Assembly (NCBI GenBank): GCA_910592205.1
Contig: CAJVPJ010000486.1
Location: forward strand, 1-23,750
Reading direction: 5' to 3'
Origin: Paraglomus occultum
Lineage: Eukaryota > Glomeromycota > Glomeromycetes > Paraglomerales > Paraglomeraceae
DNA length: 23,750 nucleotides
Part shown: one piece after another, positions 9,229 through 17,546 of the stretch
Numbering within the stretch: position 1 is the first letter of the stretch
How the letters are laid out: every line of letters starts with the position of its first letter
Program-made: the position numbers and the translations under genes
Notes under the pieces: generated by a model
Databases searched by the model: none
Told to the model about the DNA's origin: nothing
The model's input: only the letters and a program-made list of their open reading frames with translations

Positions 9229-10546
9229 GCCAAAGCAGATAATGTTGGAAATAAAAAACTATGTATTTTAACAATTTATTGAATACAGGATGCTGATAGA
9301 ACGTTTCATCGCTACTCCATATGGATTCTGCCCTGCGTGTGTAATATTCTGATGAGTTCTTGTGTGTGTGCATTTAGCGGACATAAGAATTAAAGTAAGC
9401 GATCCGATTATGGTTATATTAAGGTCAAAACTGTATATTTAAATAACCATACCATATTATGACAAAGTAAACTAGCTATAATACATCATGTTTTCAATAA
9501 TTGTATGATCAGGATAAGATTGAATACGATGATGCTATATTCGATAAATAGAGTGTTTTCTTACGGCAGATGGCACAATCACTTGGGTTAGAGCTATACT
9601 CGCAGAATGCAATGAATGCGAAATTTATAAAAATGGTTGTTGGGTTGTAAACGGGCGTTCTCCTCTCACGTGGGTTTTACTTTCTTTACCCACGGATACT
9701 GAATAAAGTATGAGCAACAAATATTTGCTTTATGCTGGTTTGATTTCTATCAATAACTTCTGAGTGAGTAATATCCCGTTACCGGGAGGCCAATTAGATT
9801 ATAGAAGACAATTCTAATATTGATAAACTAGAGATTGATAACACCATATTGATCGAATGCATACAATCTTAGGACATATTTGTTTGCACGGTGACTTTCT
9901 GCAACCCGATCGTGTATAAACGTACCTAGTTGCTGAATCTAACTACAGTACTCCATGGGTTAGTGCTTATACGGAAGACTTGAATGCAATACAGTAGCTG
10001 CTATTCTTTATAAGTGTCGAATTCCATAGTAATAGACTTGATTGTACGAAAACGGATAGGGATAAGGCCTCGACCCGCCTCTTTAGTTCACGTGCCATTG
10101 AGTGTGGTAAAATTTTCGTTAGACTATACTAATACAGCTGTTATTGAGCCAATCCATTTCAACAAATAGTAACGCAAGGGGTTTACAAACTAGTTTCATC
10201 GAAAATCGCATGTTGTATAAAAATTCTATTTTAAATAAGTACATGTGTATAATACGCCACTTTTGAATGAATTTGGAAAGATGTGCGTTTTCTTTCATGC
10301 ATAAGCAGTGGAATGTTCACTCCAATCACATGTTCGTAATTCAATGATCATCAACTGTGTGAACTTGCTATTGCTAAATGTAGAGCCATACGATTTTGGG
10401 TTTCCAATTAGATATGCTTTCGCCCGACGTGTGACATATACAAGGTAAAGTATGGCATTGAGTTTGGTCTATATATAATTTGTTAATCCTTCTACGAAAC
10501 GACTTACGATTTTTTTATCACCACACAATTGAATTGATTGATAGAA
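9229..10546. other. spacer and FTR1 promoter region
   Basis: No coding frame is supported. The part near the gene carries the TATA box listed separately. GATAAG occurs at about 9513 and 10062, and TTATC at about 10515, which are possible GATA-factor sites, but their density is close to what AT-rich DNA gives by chance. Confidence 0.5.
10470..10478 (+). promoter_or_regulatory. TATA box of the iron permease gene
   Basis: TATATATAA lies 69 bases upstream of the ATG at 10547, at a distance that leaves a short leader. It is inferred from consensus and position only. Confidence 0.5.
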
Positions 10547-11665
10547 ATGGTTTCTTTATTCGATGTGCCCGCGTTTCTTATTCTTTTTAGAGAAACAATT
10601 GAATACTCTATAATTCTCGCTGTTCTTTTCAGTTTTATCGATAAAATTGTTCCGGAAGACAATAATGAGTTGAGAAAGACGTTGAAAAGACAGATATGGA
10701 TTGGTACTGCCGCTGCTCTATCCCTCATTTTTATCATTGGTGTTATCTTTATCATTATTTTTTATACTGTCGCTTCCAATCTTTGGGAACATAGTGAAGA
10801 CGTATGGGGTAAGCATAGTCTCGTAGATTGGAGGATAAATAATGGTACTACTACCAAACAATTCCGTGGGTTGTTAACTATATTACTCTGTAATTGTAGA
10901 GGGAGTCTTTTCGCTGTTTGCTGCCATTGTTACGTTTGTAATGGCATTTGGTATGGTAAAAGTCAATCAATGGAAAACCAAATGGGAAGGCAAATTGAAG
11001 GAAGCTACTGAAAAACATCTTGATAAACATAAAAACGGAGAAAAGTGGGCTTTGATAATTCTAGCGTTTACGGTTGTCGCCAAAGAAGGTCTCGAAGCCT
11101 TTGTGTTTATTGCTGGAGTAAGTTGTTGCGATAAATTAAGATATGAAAATGTCACGGCTACACTGATAATTTAAATCCATTTTTGTAGATTGGATTCAAC
11201 AAACCAGCATCTAGTCTTCCTATACCCGTTATTACTGGAACTATTGCCGGAATTGTCGCTGGTTATCTTCTCTACAAAGGATCGAGTGTCATGTCTATGA
11301 ATATCTTCTTTACAAGCATGACTACGTTGTTATTTTTTATTTCTGCTGGATTGTTTACAACGTCTGTGCATGCATTTGTTGAAGTGGCAGAGGGAGCTGA
11401 TGATAATGGTTCAGGTGGCGATGACGAAATCGTCTTGTGGAATTTAAACTGCTGTAATGAAGAAACAAATCGTGGATGGGAAATTGCCAACGCATTGTTT
11501 GGTTGGAGGCATAAAGCTACCTTGGATACAACGCTTGCCTATATTGCTGCGTGGATAGCCATATCCGCTGGGTTATTCTTTATTTATTACAAGGAAAAAA
11601 GAAAACGAATTAAGGAGACTGTAACCGACGATCCCGAAAAAGAAATTGAGTCTTCACCACAATGA
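10547..11665 (+). CDS. FTR1: high-affinity iron permease, Ftr1 family (3 exons)
   Basis: Exons are 10547-10808, 10900-11117 and 11189-11665. The introns are 91 bp (GTAAGC..GTAG) and 71 bp (GTAAGT..GTAG) and join the frames exactly, giving 318 aa. The family imports iron(III) across the plasma membrane with a multicopper ferroxidase partner. The first iron motif RETIE is at residues 15-19 in membrane segment 1. Splicing creates DVWEGVFSLFAAIV, a conserved stretch of the family. The second motif reads KEGLE (149-153), where REGLE is usual. Seven hydrophobic segments are visible. The loop between segments 6 and 7 holds an acidic Asp/Glu/Gly stretch and the conserved NCC (247-249) with GW.I.NALFGW after it. 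The C-terminal tail is short and charged, shorter than in yeast Ftr1. No ferroxidase gene is in the window, unlike fungi with FET3-FTR1 pairs. The start is the first ATG in frame; a TTG nine bases upstream is ignored. Confidence 0.92.
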
Positions 11666-11850
11666 TTAATTCTCGACTATTAATTTTATCGATTTTAGCT
11701 ATATGCAGAAACAGTAGTACTTTTTTCTAATATGTACTATTTAAATATTAGTATAGATTAATTGTAGAGTTTTTGGTTCTAATTATAGATAATGTAATAC
11801 TGTATGAATAATTAACTAACACCAGCTATTGAAAGTTAATTAACAAGTAT

Positions 11851-11856
11851 AATAAA
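11851..11856 (+). terminator. poly(A) signal after FTR1
   Basis: AATAAA stands 186 bases after the stop codon in an AT-rich 3' region, a normal place for a fungal polyadenylation signal. Confidence 0.45.
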
Positions 11857-12076
11857 ATGGACAGACCCAAACAAATCGTTTTCTTATAAGACTGTTCTTT
11901 TGTCATGAGAATGAACATTTTTTGTAGTAAAATATTATTATTACACTCTTTTTTTGTGTGTAACTATCCAGAGTTACTAGTCTTTTTTTTAATGGTGTCA
12001 TATTTACTACGTCTCAAAACAGCATATATTTTGAACAAAGATTAATCTGCTTCAATGTGTTTATTTGGGTCCGTAT

Positions 12077-12267
12077 CATTTCACCGAAAATCATTTCACC
12101 GACGTAATATTTCACCGACAACCATTTAGCCGAAAATCATTTCATCGACAATCATTTCGCCGACATATTCACCAGCATTATTTCGAAATTATTTTTTTTT
12201 GGTAGTCGTTGTCGGCGAAATATTGTCGGCGAAATATTACATCGGTGAAATGATTTTCGGCGTTATG
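12077..12267. mobile_element. foldback (MITE-like) element of ATTTCRCCGA units
   Basis: The left arm (12077-12165) has six direct ATTTCACCGA-type units in variants (CACCGAAAATC, CACCGACGTAAT, AGCCGAAAATC, GCCGACA). The right arm (12208-12267) has the same units in reverse complement (GTCGGCGAAATATT, ATCGGTGAAATGATTTTCGG). The order of units in the right arm mirrors the outer left arm with few mismatches, so the DNA can fold into a long hairpin. A T-rich stretch forms the loop. No coding capacity and no clear target duplication are seen. Confidence 0.7.
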
Positions 12268-12465
12268 ATTGCCTCCCGTTTATTTGACTAGTCGATAAAA
12301 CAATGTTATTGATGCAAAATATGTTATCTAATAGGTCACAATTACCAGAAAGTGTGATAGCATGCATTGAAGGAAATTGCATTACAAGTATGCAGAGTGG
12401 GTGCCTGTATGACAAGTGAGAGATTACTTGAAAGTGTAAATATTACGCTTAGAATTTTATCGTTA

Positions 12466-12760
12466 TAAAATTTGAACTAACCTCTTGTATAAAGAAATGT
12501 TAGATAAGGACTAGCCAAAAAATCTTAGTTTTTTCCTTATTTGAAAAAAAACAACTGCTATATTGCTAACAAATGTAAAGTAATTTGCGATACTATAAAA
12601 AATTATTCGCGCGTGTAAAATTTGAACTAATTGCTTTATATAAAGCTATGTTAGATAAGGATGAGATAAAAATATTTAATATATTAAAAAAAAAAGTCTA
12701 CTATATGTTAGCTGCTAATAAAGAAGTAATTGCATTAATATAAAAAATCATTCGCACGTG
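12466..12760. repeat. two diverged direct repeats of about 150 bp
   Basis: Unit one (12466-12615) and unit two (12616-12760) both open with taaaatttgaacta, then share a ttgtataaag/tatataaagc block, atgttagataagga, a run of A, gctaacaaat/gctaataaag, and end ataaaaaatYattcgcRcgtg. They are adjacent and in the same direction. A degraded start of a further unit may precede 12466. No coding frame is present. Confidence 0.7.
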
Positions 12761-12845
12761 TAGCTTTCCAAGACTAGTTTGGTCTATTCGCGTTATCTAC
12801 CAATGTAATAAAATGCACTATGTAAAATTGACCAAACCGCATATT

Positions 12846-12970
12846 GTTAGTATTAGCCAATATACACTATTTATCAATTTAACGGAGAGAAGATTGGCAT
12901 GTCGTCTTTGTTGAAAAAATAATTGGTAAATTTGTGAATTGACACACATTGTAATTGGTCTAATACTAAT
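12846..12970. repeat. spaced inverted repeat TTAGTATTAG(A)CCAAT
   Basis: GTTAGTATTAGCCAAT at 12846-12861 faces ATTGGTCTAATACTAAT at 12954-12970, which is its reverse complement with one inserted base. The interval is about 92 bp and AT-rich. It may be a short MITE or chance; there are no genes inside. Confidence 0.4.
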
Positions 12971-13185
12971 AAATAACACCTATTACTATAAATGTAAAGA
13001 AAATGTTATATTACAACGTGTTGATTCAAAAGTGTATGCATACAAGCAATCTAGTATTTGTTATTGTTATGATCTGAAATAGGAATCAACAGACGGTTAC
13101 CTAAACGTATTGTCAACTACAAAACTAGATTTGTCAGATTAGAACACCTCTACTCATACGAATTTCAATGTAAGTTAAATAAGGC

Positions 13186-13191
13186 TTTATT
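13186..13191 (-). terminator. poly(A) signal of the Sel1 kinase gene
   Basis: On the minus strand AATAAA occurs about 100 bases after the stop codon at 13292, within an AT-rich 3' region. Confidence 0.4.
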
Positions 13192-13291
13192 AATATGCAG
13201 TTGTGACAATAAATAAAAATAAAAATGAAGATAACGTAAATCTTTTTGACAATAATAAAATCTCGATAAAGTTAAAAAAAAAAAAAGCAAC

Positions 13292-16091
13292 TTAGAGCGA
13301 AACAATTTCGTACGCTTCAACTCCTTTATCGATGGCCTTTTGGCGTAAATCCGCAGCCTTTTCAAGGTCTTTTTCTACTCCCTCTCCTTTTTTATAGCAT
13401 ACTGAAAGATTAAATTGTGCACTACCATAATCCTTATCAGCTGCCTGTTGAAACCACTCGGCTGCTTTTTTCAAGTCTTTTTCTACGCCTTCACCCATTT
13501 TATAACATACGCCTAGACAATTTTGTGCATTCAAATGACCCTTCTCAGCAGCTTTTTGATAGTACTCAACTGCCTTTTGCAAGTTTTTTTCTACACCTCT
13601 CCCGTTTTTATAACATACACCAAGATTGAACGCTGATACGGCATGACCCAGATCTGCTGCTTGCTGATATAACTCGGCGACTTTTTCTAAACTTTGTTCA
13701 ACTCCGTCTCCGTTTCTGTAACAAATAGCAAGATTGAATTGTGCACCCGTATGGCCCTGATTAGCCGCCATTTGATACAGCTCTGCTGCTTTTTTGAAAT
13801 CCTTTTCCACTCCCGTGCCCTTTTTATAATGTAATGCAAGACCGAATTGTGCCCCTGCATGGCCCAGGTTAGCAGCTTTATGATATAACTCAATGGATTT
13901 ATTCAAGTCTTTTTCAACTCCTTCTTTTTTGTAATACAGAGCAAGATTGTATAACGCATCAGCATCATTTTGATCTGTTGCACTTTTATATAACTCGTTT
14001 GCTTTTTCCAAGTCTTTTTCCACCCCTTTCCCGTTCTCATAGCACATACCGAGATTAAACAGTGCTATGACATGGTTTTGATCTGCTGCATTTTGGTATA
14101 ACTCTGCTGCTTTTTCTAAATTTTGCTCTACACCATCTCCATTTTTATAACATGTAGCAAGACTGCATTGTGCATTTGCATGGCCCTGGCCTGCTGCTTG
14201 TTGATACAATTCAATTGCTTTCTTAAGATCTTTGTCCACACCTGTGGCATTTTCATAACATGTAGCAAGAGTATACTGTGCATCAGCATGTCCCTGATCA
14301 GCTGCATTTTGAAATAATTTAATCGCCTTGGCCAAATTTTTCTCCACTCCTTTACCATCTTTATAGCATATAGCGAGATTATATTGTGCACTTGCACTAT
14401 CCTGGTCAGCTGCCTTCTGGTATAATCCAACTGCCTTAACCAAATTCTTTTCCACACCATCACCATTCTCATAGCATACAGCAAGATTGAATTGTGCATT
14501 TGCATTACCTCCATCAGCAGATTTTTGATACAGTTCAATTGCTTTTACCATATCTTTTGCCATTCCTTCACCATTCTCATAGCATATAGCAAGGTTGTAT
14601 TGTGCATTAGCATTACCTCCATCAGCAGCTTTCTGATAAAGCTCAATAGCCCTTACAACGTCTTTGTCTACTCCTTCACCATTCTCATAGCATACAGCAA
14701 GATTGTATTGTGCTTTTGCATTACCTTGGTCAGCTGCTTTTTGATAATAGTCAATGGCCTTTCTGATATCTTTTTCAACGCCTTGTCCCCTCTCATAATG
14801 TACAGCAAGACTATTTTGTGCATCAGCATTACCCTGGTCAGCTGCTTGTTGATATAACATTATTGCTTTTTCTAAATCCTTTTCAACGTCAATTCCTTCT
14901 CCACTTTCACAGTATACAGCAAGACTAAATAGTGCGTTTGTATAAGCTTCATTTGTTCCACTTGCTTGACAGCTAACTTGTTCATACAATAAGTTTAACC
15001 TTCGATACACTCCCTCAGTTTTTGGCCTTCTGTCAGGGTCATCATCCCAGCATTCTGTATATAAATTATAATAATCGTCAGGCGTTTCAGGAAAGCGGGG
15101 ATCACGTAATTTCTGGAACCTATAAAGCTGAATAATGTCACGCTCTTGGTATCCTTCACATGGAGTTTCCCCACTAGAAATCTCCCATAGTATTACTCCA
15201 AAACTGAATATATCAGATTCCTTCCCACATATATATTCACTATTTAGAATAGCCATTGGATCAGCATATGGCAGAGAGCACCCTTGTTTTTCTGGATTTA
15301 TGCTTTGTTCTAATAAGTTAGATAGCCCGAAATCTGTTATTTTGGCAACGCCTGAATGAATGAGAACATTTTTCGAAGACTTGACAATATTAAACATTAT
15401 TACGTATTAGTATTCATCAAATAAATAGTTACTTCACAACAAATATAAAACGTCTTTAGAATTACGTACAAGATCTTTGTGAGCAATATTACATTCATGC
15501 AAAAATTTTAGTCCACTAATAATATCAAAACCTAATTTGTATTTATCTTTCCACGTTAAGTCAGAAAAGTGTCGCTGTAAATGTTCTTGCAGAGTGCCAC
15601 CATCCGCGAATTCAAAAATCATTTGATAGTTCCCATCAATATCTGTATCACAAACCAAGTATTGTGAATAAAAATTCAACTTATTAGCTTGTCGATCGTA
15701 TAATTAACAAATTTCATACCTTTTCCTAATCCTAAAAACTGAACAATGTTTGCATGACCTTCCATCTTCTTATGATTTATGAGCTAACAATACAGTAATA
15801 TTAGAAACTGGTTGACAGTAGCATGAATAGCTGCAATAAACTAACCTCTTTGGCAAAGCTTTCATACAATTCTTCATCGTTGTCACATTGTTCTGGAAGC
15901 AGCGCCTTCATCGCGACAAATTTACCGGAACTCTTCAATTGAGCCTTGTAAACCACTCCATACCCACCATGGCCGATGTCCTTTTGATCCTTAATTTCAC
16001 TTTCTGGATAAAAACTGAGTGCGCCATCTTGTACAGCCTTGTCTAGCCAATCTATGTATATATTTTCCGATGCTTGAAGTTGGATCATCAT
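13292..16091 (-). CDS. protein kinase with 15 Sel1 repeats (4 exons)
   Basis: On the minus strand the exons are 16091-15846, 15783-15720, 15642-15470 and 15379-13292, with introns of 62, 77 and 90 bp, all GT..AG and frame-consistent, giving 856 aa. The start is the first ATG of two in a row; the frame is open further up without ATG. Kinase domain, about residues 35-300: glycine loop GHGGYG (40-45), Lys62 in VAMK, catalytic loop HKDL (158-161), DFG (177-179), and a PYADPMAI segment in place of the APE region, followed by SDIFSFGVILWEISSG. The type is TKL-like. From about residue 308 to the end there are 15 Sel1-like units of about 36 aa (consensus A.LGVCY..G.GVEKDL.KA.ELYQ.AADQG), predicted to stack as an alpha solenoid for protein binding. 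The tenth unit lacks one residue. Arg is replaced by Lys in the HRD motif, so this is a non-RD kinase; Lys, Asp and DFG remain, so activity is plausible. Substrate is unknown. Such fusions are common in Rhizophagus. Confidence 0.9.
13300..14960 (-). repeat. 108-bp tandem coding repeat (Sel1 array)
   Basis: Successive 105-111-bp units of the kinase gene encode the 15 Sel1 repeats. Units near the N-terminal side (about 14450-14720) are the most alike in DNA, sharing gcattaccYccatcagcag and ccattctcatagcata, which points to recent unit duplication or gene conversion there. Confidence 0.75.
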
Positions 16092-16145
16092 GGGAGAAAC
16101 GTAACCGTTCAATCTTGACAAGAGCAACAAGTTAACATTGATACG

Positions 16146-16153
16146 TATATATA
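16146..16153 (-). promoter_or_regulatory. TATA box of the Sel1 kinase gene
   Basis: TATATATA lies about 55 bases upstream of the kinase ATG on the minus strand. This is a consensus match with a plausible distance, nothing more. Confidence 0.4.
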
Positions 16154-17289
16154 GCCGTATGCGCTTGCGGTACTACATATTAATATCCCCCTGATTTCAT
16201 ACAGTAGATCATTACGATGGACGGAAGACAATCAAAAAGATACAAAGGTATTTGCTATGAATGAAAATTGCGTACTTATTCATTACAGGTAAATATCGCG
16301 GATTGGACCAATAATATGCAGGCAGTATTTGTTTAACAATGTCAATAATGCATCCGGTGGCACAGTTTCATGTCGATTGTTCCTTATCAAAAAGGATTCT
16401 TTGCCTAAAACTCGAACAATGTCGCAGTTGGGTCTACAACGAATTAGTCAATTCATATTCGCATTCATAAAATAGTTACACCGTCACAACTATAGGTTTT
16501 GACTATTAACGGGGTACTGTTAATAGTAGCGATCATAATACTATGATTGAGTTGTAACAATAGATGGAATAATTATACACAGAAATATAGTGATTTAACG
16601 TCCGTTTTCCCGCGCCATTCCGTTGTCCAAAATTTCCCGCCGATTACTACATTGTACCGTAGAATCTGCAAGTTATATATGCATTATACCGTACACAGCC
16701 AAAATTCCTTCACATTCAAACTCTGGGTTACAAGTCATGTTTGAATTCTTTGTTTAATTTCTTAACTTGTGCACTTATGCAACATATATGAGATACTATG
16801 ACCAATAAAAGTAAGCTTACCATACCTGATATACTGTGCTATATTACTATCGTTGTCTTCCCATTGACTGAAGAGTAGGACTTTCAATGAACAACCCGAC
16901 AGACGATTGCTGTCATCAGACCATCTGTTGAAACTGGGAAAGGTATAAAGCTGACAGTGAATTAGCTCACCGAAGAACTAAAGCACTTGCTCATTAATGC
17001 AAGCGTTGACGGAAATATAGTAATAGTATTTGAACTAACTACTTTTTCTGGGTGGAGAATAAAGCGGAGCAGAACGTGATCCAGCGTTTGCAGTTTTATT
17101 GGCTGAAGCACACATTAGACCAATAAAATTGCGAGAATTTAGACATACCCTTCTTTTGGATAAAGCGTTTCAATATAATAGTATAACCTTAACAATACTG
17201 GTAAACACCAGAATATGCACGAAACTTTTTTTGGAAATTGTTCTTCCTGATTTTACTGCGGCTGAATACCACACCTTCTCCAAAATGCT
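16154..17289. other. intergenic region between divergent kinase and HSP90 genes
   Basis: No gene is convincingly supported. Open stretches include a 65-codon frame at 16547-16744 from TTG and an 83-codon stop-bounded frame at 17063-17314 without ATG; neither matches a family I know. A hairpin with 9-bp arms ACTATTAAC / GTTAATAGT occupies 16502-16527. Two E2F-like motifs lie at 16605-16641, listed separately. Confidence 0.5.
16605..16641 (+). promoter_or_regulatory. pair of E2F-like motifs
   Basis: TTTTCCCGCGCC (16605-16616) and TTTCCCGCC (16633-16641) both match the E2F consensus TTTSSCGC in the same direction, 16 bases apart, in DNA that is otherwise AT-rich. They are about 510 bases upstream of the kinase start and 900 upstream of HSP90. 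Whether they serve either gene is unknown. Confidence 0.35.
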
Positions 17290-17299
17290 GGAACCTTCT
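17290..17299 (+). promoter_or_regulatory. distal heat-shock element half (GAAccTTC)
   Basis: gGAAccTTCt is a perfect inverted pair of heat-shock factor units, about 100 bases upstream of the HSP90 TATA box. A third unit in phase is absent. Confidence 0.4.
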
Positions 17300-17350
17300 A
17301 CCCGCGTGGGGTAACACCACCAGTACACGTACTCGATCATCTACTCCGAT

Positions 17351-17370
17351 AGAACGTTATGGAACATTTT
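17351..17370 (+). promoter_or_regulatory. heat-shock element, four phased units
   Basis: The 20 bases agaac-gttat-ggaac-atttt form alternating nGAAn and nTTnn blocks at exact 5-bp spacing. The two GAA units are perfect and the two inverted units read TTA and TTT in place of TTC. The site is directly upstream of the TATA box of HSP90, where heat-shock factor would bind. Confidence 0.5.
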
Positions 17371-17388
17371 TATGATAGCAATATTGCC

Positions 17389-17398
17389 TATATATAAA
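17389..17398 (+). promoter_or_regulatory. TATA box of HSP90
   Basis: TATATATAAA, 149 bases before the deepest coding start at 17547, is a strong TATA consensus placed just after the heat-shock element. It implies a leader of about 120 bases. Confidence 0.6.
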
Positions 17399-17546
17399 GA
17401 CGTGTGCACTCGTATTTTTTTTCGTCTTCTTTCCCTTTGTTCCAAACTGCCTCGGAAATCTTTGACACCTTGATTCTGTTCGCAGCAACAAACCGTTCCC
17501 GCAAACGCTTATAGGATTTACCGAAGTAACATACAATATAGCAAAA

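Larger units (their letters stand above)
11857..13185. other. repeat-bearing spacer between FTR1 and the kinase
   Basis: There is no supported coding frame. The stretch holds a foldback element (12077-12267), two direct repeats of about 150 bp (12466-12760) and a spaced inverted repeat (12846-12970), listed separately. The rest is plain AT-rich sequence. Confidence 0.6.

Noticed and set aside
9400-10546. GATAA/TTATC words upstream of FTR1 as iron-responsive GATA sites
   Set aside because: None matches the full ATCWGATAA consensus, and GATAA is frequent by chance in AT-rich DNA.
14128-14538. Minus-strand 136-aa and plus-strand 121-aa frames within the kinase gene
   Set aside because: They are shadows of the 108-bp Sel1 repeats in other frames.
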